Assembly (NCBI GenBank): GCA_965197275.1
Contig: CBDAMQ010000030.1
Location: 339,978 to 403,977 of the forward strand
Direction of reading: 5' to 3'
From: DASCOT01 sp965197275
Lineage (GTDB): Bacteria; Acidobacteriota; UBA890; WLXD01
DNA length: 64,000 bases
Positions within the stretch are counted from its first letter, which is position 1. Each line of letters opens with the position of its first letter. The notes under the pieces are model-generated. The model had not been told where the DNA came from and ran no database searches. It saw nothing but the letters and a program-made list of their open reading frames with translations. Both the position numbers and the translations under genes were made by a program. Of this stretch, positions 26,214 to 36,800 are shown one piece after another.

Positions 26214-27641
26214 ATGGACCTGCTGCTCACGCACGCCTACTTCCTCTCGGAGGACGCTCACGAGCAGCAGATCATGCGTCCGTATCCGCCGCTGGGGCTG
26301 CTTTACATCTCCGCCCACCTGAAGGCATGCGGTACCGACGTCACCGTGTTCGACACCACCTTCAGCACCCGCCACGAGTTTCGCTCCCACCTGCGCTGCG
26401 CGCGGCCCGCGATCGTTGGGATCTATGTCAACCTGATGACGCGCGGCAGCGCCCTGCGAACGATCGCCGACTGTCGTGAGATCGGTGCCATCGTCGTGGT
26501 GGGTGGACCGGAGCCGGCGGAATACGCTGACGAGTACCTCACCCGAGGTGCCGATATCGTGGTGGACGGGGAGGGCGAGATCACCATGCAGGAGCTGGTG
26601 CCTCACCTGAAGGCACACGGCCTTGCCGGACTCGACGCCATCGCCGGGATCATCTACCGGGCCGAAGCCTCGGGCCACACCGACGGCAGCGGTGAACTGG
26701 TGCGAACAGCGCCGAGACCGCAGATCAGCGATCTGAACTCGCTTCCCGATCCGGATCGCGAGGCCATCGACATCGACCGTTACGTCGATGTCTGGCGCCG
26801 ACACCACGGTGCCGGATCGGTGTCGCTGATCACCGCTCGAGGCTGCCCGTACAAATGCAGCTGGTGCAGCCACAGTGTGTTCGGGTTCTCCCACCGGCGG
26901 CGATCGCCGGATAGCGTCGCCGACGAGCTTGAGCAGATTGTCAGCCGTTATCGACCGGACCAGGTTTGGTACGCCGACGATGTCTTCACGATCAACCACC
27001 GCTGGCTGCACGAGTATGGCGACGAGCTCGAGCGTCGTGGGCTACGGGTGCCGTTCGAGACCATCTCGCGCGAGGATCGCCTCGACACCGCCACCATCGA
27101 ACGCCTCGCTTCGATGGGCTGCAGCCGCTTGTGGGTCGGAGCCGAGAGCGGCTCGCAGCGGGTGCTCGATGCGATGCAGCGGCAGACCGATGCGCGTCGC
27201 GTCGAGCGCATCGTCGAGGAGCTACAGCAACACGGCATCGAGGTCGGGCTCTTCATCATGCTGGGCTACCACGGTGAGGACATGAGCGACATCGAGGCGA
27301 CCGTCGCGTTCCTCAAGCGGGCGCGACCGGATAGCTTCGTCACCACGGTCGCCTACCCGATCAGGGGCACCGCCTACTATCACCAGGTCGAGGATCGGCT
27401 GGTCACGCCTCGGTCGTGGGCCGAGGGCAGCGATCGCGACATCTCGGTGCGTGGCAGGCATTCCGACCGGTTCTACCGGTTCGCCAATCGCTGGATGGTG
27501 AGCGAAGTCGAGCGCACGCGCATCCATCGCGGCGAGCGACACGACTATCGACGCCTCGCTCGGGCTACCGTCAACGCCCACGTGGGGCGCCTCGGAATGC
27601 GCCTTCTGCGCTACCAACGACAGGGCGACCCGCCCCCATGA
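26214..27641 (+). CDS. B12-binding-domain radical SAM protein
   Basis: This 475-residue protein starts 2 bp after the previous stop. The N-terminal domain shows MRPYPPLGLLYISAHLKACG and VVVGGPEPAEYADEYL, and the radical SAM core has ARGCPYKCSWCSHSVFG (C211, C215, C218) and WVGAESGSQRVLDAM. It closely resembles the first radical SAM gene in layout (PYPPLG start, HHGAGSVSL before the Cys motif), suggesting duplication followed by divergence. The next gene starts inside its stop codon. Confidence 0.85.
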   Translation: MDLLLTHAYFLSEDAHEQQIMRPYPPLGLLYISAHLKACGTDVTVFDTTFSTRHEFRSHLRCARPAIVGIYVNLMTRGSALRTIADCREIGAIVVVGGPEPAEYADEYLTRGADIVVDGEGEITMQELVPHLKAHGLAGLDAIAGIIYRAEASGHTDGSGELVRTAPRPQISDLNSLPDPDREAIDIDRYVDVWRRHHGAGSVSLITARGCPYKCSWCSHSVFGFSHRRRSPDSVADELEQIVSRYRPDQVWYADDVFTINHRWLHEYGDELERRGLRVPFETISREDRLDTATIERLASMGCSRLWVGAESGSQRVLDAMQRQTDARRVERIVEELQQHGIEVGLFIMLGYHGEDMSDIEATVAFLKRARPDSFVTTVAYPIRGTAYYHQVEDRLVTPRSWAEGSDRDISVRGRHSDRFYRFANRWMVSEVERTRIHRGERHDYRRLARATVNAHVGRLGMRLLRYQRQGDPPP

Positions 27642-28477
27642 GCCCCGCGACCGGCTCGCTCGCCGGGGCTGCCGGAGCCTTCGATTCCGTCGCTCATGAC
27701 TACGATCGGACGTTCAGTCACCGGATCCTCGGTCGCTGGTTGCGATCGGCTGTCCACCAGCAGATACACGCCCACGCCGCGGGCGATCGGGTCATCGAGC
27801 TCGGCTGCGGCACCGGTGAAGACGCGCTCTGGCTCGCCCAACGCGGTGTGCAGGTCGAGGCGCTCGACGCCTCGGCGGCGATGTTGTCGGTTACCGAGCA
27901 CAAGCTCCGCCGTGCCGGCGTGGCCGACCGCGTGCGTCTCGAACAGATCGACCTCAACGGCGACACGAACCGCCTTCGGGCGGCGCTCGCAGGCCTTGCA
28001 TCCAGCGGCGATCAGCTGTTCAACGGCTGCCTGTCGAACTTCGGCGTGCTCAACTGCGTCACCTCGCGGCCGGCGCTCGCAGCCGCCGTCGCCGCGGTCA
28101 TGCGCCCCGGAGCCCGACTCACTGCTGTGGTGATGGGCCCGGTCTGCATCTGGGAGATCGCCGCGTTCGCACTGAGAGGGCAACTGGCCAACGCCGGACG
28201 ACGACTGCACGGACGCTCGCCGGTACGCATCGGTGATCAGACGATCGTCGTCGACTACCCAACGCCGCGGCGTCTGCGGCGCGAGCTGCATCCTTGGTTT
28301 CGCGCCACCACCACGCGCGCCATCGGCGTGTTGTTACCACCCTCGCAGCTGGCGCACTTGGTAGATCGGCGCCTGATGCTATTCGAGCGCCTGCGGCGGT
28401 GGGAAGACCGCATCGCACACCTACGACCAGCGTCCTGGCTGAGCGATCACTACCTGCTCGAGTTGAAACGTCGCTGA
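27638..28477 (+). CDS. Class I SAM-dependent methyltransferase
   Basis: The 279-residue protein begins with the typical AFDSVAHDYDRTFSH and has the SAM-binding loop VIELGCGTGEDALWLAQRG, followed by EALDASAAML and the post-motif PGARLTAVVMGP. Its ATG overlaps the radical SAM stop by 4 bp (ATGA), so the genes are probably translated together. It is likely to methylate the product of the radical SAM steps or a sugar; the C-terminal HLRPASWLSDHYLLELKRR completes a normal-length protein. Confidence 0.85.
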   Translation: MSPATGSLAGAAGAFDSVAHDYDRTFSHRILGRWLRSAVHQQIHAHAAGDRVIELGCGTGEDALWLAQRGVQVEALDASAAMLSVTEHKLRRAGVADRVRLEQIDLNGDTNRLRAALAGLASSGDQLFNGCLSNFGVLNCVTSRPALAAAVAAVMRPGARLTAVVMGPVCIWEIAAFALRGQLANAGRRLHGRSPVRIGDQTIVVDYPTPRRLRRELHPWFRATTTRAIGVLLPPSQLAHLVDRRLMLFERLRRWEDRIAHLRPASWLSDHYLLELKRR

Positions 28478-28503
28478 GTATGGCGACAGCGCGCGTCGAG
28501 CCT

Positions 28504-29703
28504 TCAATCGCCTGGATCGCGCACCGCATTTCGCCGGACAGCTCGCTGATAGACCGCCGCCAGCCGGGCCGCCATCGCGGGGAAGCTGAGCTGACGCTCG
28601 AAGCGTTCCTCGATCTGTCTGACAACTTCGCCCGTACCATCGGGCCACAACCTCAGCACACACTGTGCCAACGCCGCCGCATCCCCCGGCGAGAACCGCA
28701 GCCCGTCCAGCTGCGGACCGAGCATCTGGCGGAACGCGGGAATGTCCGTGATCACCGGGATCACGCCGCAGGACATCGCCTCGAGCACGGCGCAGCCGCT
28801 GAACTCTCGCCGGCTGGCCTGAAGTAGGAAATCAGCGCTGTTGTAAATCGCCTCCATCTCCGAGGCGACAGCCTCCCCGTGCAGCGTCACGCCAGACGCC
28901 AGGCGAGGTCGCGATTGCAGGAAGCTGTGTACCTCTTCGAGCAGATCGGCAGACCGGTACACGCAATGCAGCCGTGCGGTCGGTAACGCTTCGAGGATCG
29001 CCTCGACGCCGCGCAGCATGGTGAGCGGGTCCTTGATCGGATGCAGCCGAGCCACCGACAACAGCACCGGGTCGCCATCGAACCCGGTACGTTCTCGGGC
29101 GACGCGGCGATCACATCCGCTGAGCGCGCTCGATGTCTCGACGACCTCGACGACCCTCGCCATCCCGTCGTGTAGCAGGCCGGCGTCGACGTAGGGTTGT
29201 GCGTGCTCCCGAGCCGTGAAGATGAACGCTGCCGGTCGCCGCAGCCACCGCTTCTGCAGCCGCCGCGCCAACAAGCTGCGCGCCGGCCCGCCGCCGTGAT
29301 GCTGAGCCACCCAAGGGGTCGCGTGCCGCCCCAGTGCCCTATTGGTGAGCGCCAGGTTCAGGTGCGGGACCAGACCGTGGACATGAACCAGGTCGGGCTC
29401 GAGCTCGATCACGCGTACGATCGTCGAGCGGGCTGGAACCACGTGTGCCGGCGGCACTCCCATCAGCGGCGCGATCGTGCGGCTCAGGCTGGCGGTCGCC
29501 TGCTCCTCTGCGACCATGTGGTATGCGACCCCATGCTCGGTGTGGTGTGCATCGCAGCAGTGCTGCACGACGACGTCGACGCGATGGCCCAGGCGCGCCA
29601 CTTGCCGTGGCAGATGCCGGAGCAGCGGGTACCGCGCGAGGTAATCTGACGGCGCCGGATCGGCATCCGGCGGACAGTACGGTTGGACGTAACAGATCCT
29701 CAT
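28504..29703 (-). CDS. GT4 glycosyltransferase
   Basis: Reading away from the amidohydrolase gene, this 399-residue enzyme starts at ATG 29703 (RICYVQPYCPPDADPAPSDY) and has LLSVARLHPIKDPLTMLRG at the donor domain plus the EX7E region RREFSGCAVLEAMSCGVIPV. It is the only minus-strand member of the first glycan cluster. Its start codon overlaps the opposite-strand ATG at 29702 through the palindrome CATG, leaving no room for a divergent promoter unless the amidohydrolase starts later (ATG 29714) or both are read from internal promoters. Confidence 0.83.
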   Translation of the reverse strand: MRICYVQPYCPPDADPAPSDYLARYPLLRHLPRQVARLGHRVDVVVQHCCDAHHTEHGVAYHMVAEEQATASLSRTIAPLMGVPPAHVVPARSTIVRVIELEPDLVHVHGLVPHLNLALTNRALGRHATPWVAQHHGGGPARSLLARRLQKRWLRRPAAFIFTAREHAQPYVDAGLLHDGMARVVEVVETSSALSGCDRRVARERTGFDGDPVLLSVARLHPIKDPLTMLRGVEAILEALPTARLHCVYRSADLLEEVHSFLQSRPRLASGVTLHGEAVASEMEAIYNSADFLLQASRREFSGCAVLEAMSCGVIPVITDIPAFRQMLGPQLDGLRFSPGDAAALAQCVLRLWPDGTGEVVRQIEERFERQLSFPAMAARLAAVYQRAVRRNAVRDPGD

Positions 29704-31042
29704 GGAACGCTCGATGCTCAAGCGCCTTCGACGGCGACGCAAGCCTCCCTCGCTGCTGCTGCGGCAAGTGGAATGCTACAGCGACGGCCAGACGTTTCGC
29801 GCCGATCTGCGTCTGTCGGCGGGCCGCATCGCCGAGATCGGCAGCGGGCTGTCGGCCCGTCCCGGCGAGCAGATGCTGGAGCTCGACGGTCATCTGGCAT
29901 ACCCAGGGCTGATCAACGCCCATGATCACCTGGAGCTCGACTTCCTGCCGCGCCTGGGCACGCCCCCCTACCCCAGCTTCTACGACTGGGCGGAAGACGT
30001 ATACCGACCGGACGAGGCGCCGATTCGGGATCTGCGGCGAATAGGCCTCCCGGACCGGCTGCTTTGGGGCGCCCTCAAGAACATCATCAGCGGCGTAACT
30101 ACCGTGATGCACCACGACGCCTACCACAGCGCTGTCTTTGGCGACGGGTTTCCGGTGCACGTCGTCCATCCCTACCGCTGGGCTCACTCGCTGGGCTTCG
30201 GAGCGAATCCCCGCGACGCGTACGCCGGCGGCACCGGGCCGTTCGTGATCCATGCGGCCGAGGGGGCCGATGCGCGCGCCCGGAACGAGATCGAGCAGCT
30301 CGATAAGCTGGGTGTGCTCGGAGACGACACGATCCTCGTCCACGGCGTGGCGATCACCGTGGCGCAGTGGCGGCGGCTGTCAGAGCGTGGTGTGGGCCTG
30401 GTGTGGTGTCCGTCGTCAAACCTGTACTTGTTCGGCCAAACGGTCGAGATCGGCGCGTTGCCCAGCGAGGTCAGCGTCGCGCTCGGCACCGACTCCACCA
30501 TCAGCGGCTGAGCAGGCCTGCTCGACGAGCTTCGCGTGGCCTTCGGTACAGGCAGCGTCAGCGCCGCTGGCCTGCTGAAGATGGTGACCACGGAGCCGGC
30601 GCAAATGCTGCGCCTCGAGACCGGGTGTGGGCGGATTCGACCAGACGGTCCGGCGGATCTCATGGTTCTGTCACCTGGCGTGGCCTCAGCGTCCGGTCGG
30701 TTGCTGGCCGCCGGGGACGACGCCGATCCGAACACCATCGCCCGTCGCCGCGCCGACCCGCGCGCCAACCAGGACCAGGCGGAACGCGCCGCCGAATCGC
30801 TGCTCCGGGCACGCTCCGCCGATCTGTCGCTGGTGCTCGTCGGCGGCCGGCCGATGCTCGCCGATCCACCGATCGCCACCGCTCTGGAGCTGGGTCGGAT
30901 CAACGTGCGTGTGGACGATGCGCCCAAGTGGCTTGTCGGCGACCCTCCGGCCTTGCGCGCGCGTATCGCCGCGGCAGCGAGCGATGCCGCCACGTGGGGC
31001 ACCAACCCGGTCTGGCAGCGACTACAGACGGCGCCGCAATGA
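29702..31042 (+). pseudogene. Amidohydrolase (ATZ/TRZ deaminase-like), interrupted by TGA
   Basis: The 446-codon frame begins with basic residues, then the amidohydrolase pattern GHLAYPGLINAHDHLELDF (HxH metal ligands), GVTTVMHHDAYH, FVIHAAEG, LVHGVAIT and GTDSTISG, whose Asp is a metal ligand. Directly after that, TGA at 30509-30511 replaces one codon; the same frame goes on with AGLLDELRVAF and a full C-terminus to 31042. The truncated product has most active-site residues but lacks the last 176 codons. Relatives hydrolyse C-N bonds of small molecules; its role among glycan genes is unclear. It overlaps the next gene by 4 bp. Confidence 0.75.
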
Positions 31043-32193
31043 GCCCTCGGCGCCTGCGAATCGGGCTCGTGGTGCCGGGCTTTGCCGCCGACGAGCATGA
31101 TTGGTGGATCCCGGCAATACGCGACCTGGTAGCTGAGCTGCGCGAGCATGTGGATCCCACCGTGTTCGCCTTGCGGTATCCGCGCACGACGTCGGGCTAC
31201 CGGGTTTTCGACGTGCCGGTCGTACCGTTCGGAGGCGCCGAGGCCCGCGGCTGGCGACGACTGCCGATGCTCTCTCGCGCCACCCGCGCGGTGCACGCGC
31301 TGCTGCGTTCCGGCCGCCTCGACGGCGTACACGCGTTGTGGGCGCACGAACCTGGACTGGTAGCGGCTGCCGCGTGCGCCGGCACCGGTCGACGACCGCT
31401 GGTCTCGCTGCTTGGCGGAGAGCTGGCCGGCCTCTCCGACATCCGCTACGGAGGTCAGCTCTCGCGCTTCAACCGCTGGGCGACAGCCGTGGCGCTGTGG
31501 CGTGCCGGCGCGATCACCGTGGGTTCGGAGAGCTTGCGTAGCCTGGGCGAGCGGCGTGGATACCACGCGTCGAGCTGGCATCGCGTGCGGCTCGGCGTGG
31601 ACACTCGTGCGTTCACCCCTGATAGCGCGGTCGACAGCACCGCACCTCGGCTCGACGGCCATCCCTGCCTGCTCAGCGTCGGATCTCTGATACCAGTGAA
31701 GGGACACGAGTTGCTGCTGCAGGGCTTCGCGGCTCTTCGGCAACGAATGCCGGAGGCGCGTTTGCACGTCGTCGGTGAGGGGGCGTTGCTTGAGCGACTC
31801 GTTGCGGCCGTGCAGAGAGAAGATCTGCAGGCCTCCGTACGATTCCATGGAGCAGTAGATCATCCAGACATGCCGGCGGTATACCGGCAGGCAGACGTGG
31901 TCGTGGTGACCTCGCGTTTTGAAAGCCAGTCGGTAGCTGCCGTCGAAGCAGCAGCGTGCGGGTGCGCCATCGTGGGCACGCCGGTGGGCCTGTTGGCCGA
32001 GATCGACGGCGCCCAGATCAGTGTCAGCCACGACTCGGCGGCAATCGCCGCAGCATTGCTTCGGGTAGCCTCGGACGACACCCTGCTTCGACGTCGCGGC
32101 AAACGGGCGCGCAACTGGGCGCAGAGAGAGGCGACCGTCGGCAACACGGTCGATACGCTCGTGAAGCTATACGAGGAGATTGCTCACCAATGA
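31039..32193 (+). CDS. GT4 glycosyltransferase
   Basis: The 384-residue protein has the acceptor-domain start IGLVVPGFAADEHDWWIPAI, RLGVDTRAF at the hinge, LLSVGSLIPVKGHELLLQGF and RFESQSVAAVEAAACGCAIV, where the EX7E region has Glu in both places. ATG overlaps the stop of the amidohydrolase gene, and its own stop overlaps the epimerase start, so translation is coupled along this stretch. Confidence 0.85.
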   Translation: MSPRRLRIGLVVPGFAADEHDWWIPAIRDLVAELREHVDPTVFALRYPRTTSGYRVFDVPVVPFGGAEARGWRRLPMLSRATRAVHALLRSGRLDGVHALWAHEPGLVAAAACAGTGRRPLVSLLGGELAGLSDIRYGGQLSRFNRWATAVALWRAGAITVGSESLRSLGERRGYHASSWHRVRLGVDTRAFTPDSAVDSTAPRLDGHPCLLSVGSLIPVKGHELLLQGFAALRQRMPEARLHVVGEGALLERLVAAVQREDLQASVRFHGAVDHPDMPAVYRQADVVVVTSRFESQSVAAVEAAACGCAIVGTPVGLLAEIDGAQISVSHDSAAIAAALLRVASDDTLLRRRGKRARNWAQREATVGNTVDTLVKLYEEIAHQ

Positions 32194-33227
32194 GCGGATC
32201 GAGCCGCCAAGACCACCTCGCGGCGCTACCAGCGCGCGTCCTGATTACCGGGGGCGCCGGGTTCGTCGGCTCGCATGTCGCTGATGCGCTGCTGGCGTGC
32301 GGATCTTCGGTGGTCGCCCTCGACGACCTGTCAACGGGGCGGCTGGAGAACGTACGCCACCTGTCGGGCAATCCCGGGTTCGCGATCGAGGTCGGGTCCG
32401 CCGCTGACCCGGTCACCGTCCAATCACTGCTGGCGGAGTGCGACGCCTGTGTACACCTCGCCGCCGTGGTCGGCGTGAAACTGGTGCTGCGCGAGCCGGC
32501 GCGAGCACTCGAGGTCAACTCGCGGTGCACCGAGGCAGTGTTGGAGGCGGCCGCAGCACGGGATGTGCCGGTGCTGCTGGCGTCGAGCTCGGAGGTGTAC
32601 GGGCCGCGCGCACAGATGCCAGTGTCCGAAGCGGAGGACCTGGACATTGCCGCCCACGGTAGCCATTCGGCATACGCCGTCTCGAAGCTCTACAGTGAGC
32701 GCCTGGCGCTGTCGTGGGAGCGGCAGACCGGACTGCCTGTGATCATCGCGCGCCTGTTCAACATCGCGGGCCCGCGCCAAATCCCCGACCACGGCATGGT
32801 GATGCCGAGGTTGGTTCGGCAGGCGCTCGATCATCGACCCCTGACCGTTTTCGGCGATGGAAGCCAGACACGCTCCTTCGCTCACGTCAGCGATGTCGCC
32901 GCATCTCTCGTGCGCCTGCTCGCCGCTCCCAGGGCGCGGGGTCAGATCTACAACGTCGGCGCGCGGCAGGAGCTCAGCATCTTGGAGCTCGCGCGGCGAG
33001 TGAAGCAGCGCGCCCACAGCGACTCGGAGATCGTGTATGTGCCCTACCGCCAGGCCTACGGCGCAGGATTCGAAGATCTCCGGCGGCGGGCGCCGGACAT
33101 TACGAAGCTACAGGAGCTGCTCGGCTCCGGGCCGGTGATCGGGGTCGATACGATCATCGACGATGTCGTCGCCTACTGGGCCACACGGTTCAAGTCGACG
33201 ACGGGGGAACTCACGATGCCTCGGTGA
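32190..33227 (+). CDS. NAD-dependent epimerase/dehydratase (extended SDR)
   Basis: The 345-residue protein shows the NAD-binding motif VLITGGAGFVGSHVADALL, ALDDLSTGRLENV, the catalytic SSEVYGP region and YAVSK (YxxxK), plus FNIAGPRQ for substrate positioning. Such enzymes make nucleotide sugars such as UDP-galactose, UDP-glucuronate derivatives or GDP-deoxy sugars. It is the last gene of the run of ATGA-overlapping genes and likely supplies a donor to the cluster's glycosyltransferases; the exact sugar is not predictable. Confidence 0.85.
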   Translation: MSGSSRQDHLAALPARVLITGGAGFVGSHVADALLACGSSVVALDDLSTGRLENVRHLSGNPGFAIEVGSAADPVTVQSLLAECDACVHLAAVVGVKLVLREPARALEVNSRCTEAVLEAAAARDVPVLLASSSEVYGPRAQMPVSEAEDLDIAAHGSHSAYAVSKLYSERLALSWERQTGLPVIIARLFNIAGPRQIPDHGMVMPRLVRQALDHRPLTVFGDGSQTRSFAHVSDVAASLVRLLAAPRARGQIYNVGARQELSILELARRVKQRAHSDSEIVYVPYRQAYGAGFEDLRRRAPDITKLQELLGSGPVIGVDTIIDDVVAYWATRFKSTTGELTMPR

Positions 33228-33275
33228 TCCGGCGCGGCCCCTCGGTGATCTGGCGCCTGTGGCTCTGATCCGCTG

Positions 33276-33797
33276 TCAGCGGCGGGACCGTGCCGCCGAT
33301 TGCAGCGCGAAGTAGTAGCTGACGTCGGCGTTGTACGCGAAGGGAGCGTCGGCGCCTGAGGTGGTCATCTCGAACGTAACCGGGCCTTTGTCGATCAGTT
33401 TCTTGGCCTTTACCGTCTTCTTGACTTCGGCCTGTCCCATCGCCAGGTTGCCTTTGACGCGCGTCACGGTCTTCGGCTTGTTGCCGCCGGCGACCGTGGC
33501 GAGGACATCAAAGCCGTTGTTGATGAGCACCCCTCCGGTAATCACGTCTGGTCGAGTGATACCGATGAACACGCCCATCGTGAGCTTGGTATTGGCACCT
33601 ACGCCGTCAAGTAGATCAGCCGGGTCGAGCACGCCACCAGGCAGGAAGAACGCGCCGGCGGCAGGACTCTCATAGGTCACCGTGTAGAAGACCTTGACGA
33701 TGCTCTGCACAGCTGTGGCGCTCGCCGGCGCGCCAAAGCTGGCGATCAGATAGATCACGACCAACGCCGGTAACATAGTCTTTCGCCCGATCTTCAT
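33276..33797 (-). CDS. Secreted protein of unknown function
   Basis: A 173-residue protein with a signal peptide (TMLPALVVIYLIASFGAPASA) and a mature part rich in beta-prone segments (FYTVTYESPAAGAFFLP; NLAMGQAEVKKTVKAKKLI; DVSYYFALQSAARSRR). I do not recognise a family. ATG 33797 is preferred because it places the signal peptide correctly. It stands alone on the minus strand between the epimerase and the O-antigen ligase-like gene, with under 30 bp to the latter's start. Confidence 0.6.
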   Translation of the reverse strand: MKIGRKTMLPALVVIYLIASFGAPASATAVQSIVKVFYTVTYESPAAGAFFLPGGVLDPADLLDGVGANTKLTMGVFIGITRPDVITGGVLINNGFDVLATVAGGNKPKTVTRVKGNLAMGQAEVKKTVKAKKLIDKGPVTFEMTTSGADAPFAYNADVSYYFALQSAARSRR

Positions 33798-33821
33798 ACG
33801 GACCCGGTCCCCCAACGGCGG

Positions 33822-36800
33822 TTGCAGACGGTTCTGAAGCTACCACGTGATTCGCGCAGCGAACAACGCGGACCGAGAGCGTTGCTGTCGGGTAGCGCAC
33901 TCAGCCGCCTGCTCGAGGGCTTGGTCGAAGCGGCGTGTCTGGGATTGATCGTCGCCACCGGGTTGCACTTCAACCCGTATGCCGGCACGAGCTTCGAGCC
34001 CGCCAAGGCCGCGATGGCGCGATCGTTTCTGGCGCTGCTGGCCGCCGGCTGGCTTGCGTTGCAGGTCAGTGTGCGTGCACGCGAAGGGGGCAACGGCGCC
34101 CCCCGACGCTCACGATGGCTGTCGCCTGTACCCCGCGTTGCGCTTTGGGTCTTCGTCGCCTGGAGCACGTCCACGATCCTCAGCGCATCCGTGTCGATCG
34201 CTCCGACTCTCAGCCGCACCGGATCGTACGCTCGCGCGCAGGGTGCGTGGATCGAGCTCGGCTACGTGGCGCTGTTCACGGTGATCGCGGTCGGATTAAG
34301 CACGGTGGGCCAATGGAACCGCCTCCGGTTCACCATCACGACATCGAGCGTGGCCGTTAGCCTGCTGGCGCTGGCCCAGTGGGTCGAGAACCCGATCCCG
34401 CTGGGGAACTTTCCGGTCCAAGTGATCTCGACGCAGGGCAACTCGACCTTCCTGGCCGGCTTTCTGCTGCTGCCCGTGTTCGTTACCGCGGATTACCTGA
34501 TCGAGGCAGCCGTCACCGGCCGCGAGTCGCGAGCCGACGTCGATCGCCCACAAGCCGGACGCTTGTGGCGCTTCACACTGCCCTCCCTGATCATCGTCGC
34601 TCAGCTCGCCGCGCTCGCGGCGACGCGGGTTCCGCAGCGATCGTCGGTCTGACGTTCGCGGTCTCTCTGACACTCGCCGCCGCCATCGCGCTCCGGCGCC
34701 ACGCGGCGGGCATCCACGTGGCGCCAACCGGCCGCTGGAGGCGCGGTCCGAGCATCCTCGTGGCGCTCACCGTCGTCGGAGGAATCGCGTGGCTCAGTCT
34801 GGGAGCCCTCGACGGCGTCAACGATCCCGACCGTGGGAGTGTGGTGGACCTGGCCACGATTCTCAATCGTGAGCGCGATGCCAACCGCGTCCGAATGCTG
34901 ATCTGGGATGCGGTGCCGCAGGCGCTATCGACATCGTCGTGGACGGCGTCGGGGGCACCGGTCGAACGTTGGCGTCCGCTGGTCGGCTTCGGACAAGAGA
35001 CCACCTGGCTGGCGCTCGAACGCTGGTACCCACCCGGGCTGGCACACGTCGAGGGATGGCAGTCGCTTCCCGACCGGGCGCACAACCAGGTGTTGGAGGT
35101 TCTGCTCACGCGCGGCCTCGTTGGCGCCCTTTGCTACCTCGTGACGGCGGCGCTGCTTCTTGCCACCGGGCTACGCGCCAGCGGACTGGTGTCAGGCCCC
35201 GGATCGATGTGGCGCTTTCTCGCCGCGCTCGGAGTCGGATCCGGGGTAGGTATGTCGGCCGGGTTCGTGGCCTCGGGAGGGTGGGGGCTGGGCGCCGTAG
35301 GCCTGATTCCGGGCATGGTGGCGGGCGCAATCGGCTACTTGGTCCTGCGGGTCGAGCGCACGATCGGCGCGGATGCCCGCCTGCCGCTCCGCCAACGCTG
35401 GCTGGCGCTTGCCCTCACCGGCGCCATAGCCGCAAACCTGGTGGAGTCACAGTTCGGCATCGCGGTCACCGCCAGCCAAGCTCACTACTGGTTGTTGGCC
35501 GGCGCGCTCGTGGCGCTTCGCTACCGGGGGCTGCGCACATCCGCAGCGCAGATCCGATCAGCGGAGGCACCGGCTCGATCGGCTGGTGACGGTACTGTGG
35601 ACGGGCTGTTGACTGGCGCCATGCTTGTAAGCTTGATCTTCGGTCTGATGACGCCGGACACCGCCGTTTTCAAGGTCGCCTTCATCATCGCCGGTGCGAT
35701 GTGGATCGCCGGCTGGGCGCTGTCGTGGCGCTGCGCGCCCGCAGCCATCCCCTTGAGCACCCATGCGACTCGCTTCTGGTTGGCCAGTGGCATCGTAGGA
35801 GTCGCTTTCGCGGGCTTCCACAAGCTGCTGCTGGTGAGCGCCCGCGGGCTCCAGCTCAGCGGCGACGACCTCGGCTCCGCCGCCGCGTTCGCCGCACTCT
35901 TCGACGGCTACCACGCCTGGATGCTAGCGATCGCGGTGGTCGTTGCCGCAGTGCGGTCTTCAACGCGGGCCGAAGACGCTGCTAACAGCACTCCGCTTCG
36001 TACTCTGCTCGCGCTGGTGATCCTGCTCCCGCTCGGGCTCGCGCTGCCGCGCGCTACCCATGTCGTCGCGGTACGCGCCGATATCCTCGCTGCGCGAGCA
36101 GAGGCGGCCCAGCGTCGCGGGCGCTATGCCAGCGCCGGAAGCCTATTCCGTCAGGCAATCGACCTCCGAGACGGGGAACTCTACTATCGCACCGGCGCCG
36201 CAGCACTGCAGGTGGACTGGGCCGTCGGCGCGCCGGTCGAGCTGCGCGACCGCCGACTTCGCCGTGCCGCGCGTCAGTTGCGTGCGACGCTTCAGTCAGA
36301 GCGGGCGACGGCCAAAGAGCATGCCAACCTCGCCAGGCTTTACACCCTGTGGGGGGAGCGCGATGCCGATCCTGCGACCCGAGCGGCGAGGTATTCGCGC
36401 GCCGATCGACACTATCGCGACGCCATCGAGCGGCGCCCCAACTCCGCCCGCTACTACGCCGAGTGGGGGCGGCTGAGCGTACTGCAGGGGTCACTCGATC
36501 CGGCGCGCGACCGGTTCGGACGCTCGTTGGCACTCGACCCGACGCAAGGACAGACATATCTCTGGGTCCGCCCCCTCCTCGCCGCCGATCTCCTCGAGGC
36601 GCCCGACGCGCTGGCCGAGCTCGGGCCGGAAAGCGCCGACATCCCAGCGGCTCAGATTCATACGGCGCTGATCGAGCACTTCATCCAGGCGGAGGAGCTC
36701 GAGGCGGCGATCGAGGCAGCACTGCGACTCACCGAGACGATCCCGGAGCAACCACTCGGCCACTGGACCTTGGCCGGCCTGTACAGCCGCCTTGGACGGC

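Noticed and set aside
21067..28477. Cobalamin riboswitch for the B12-type radical SAM operon
   Set aside because: The genes overlap or are spaced by only a few bases, leaving no leader long enough, and I saw no riboswitch-like conserved box before 19926.
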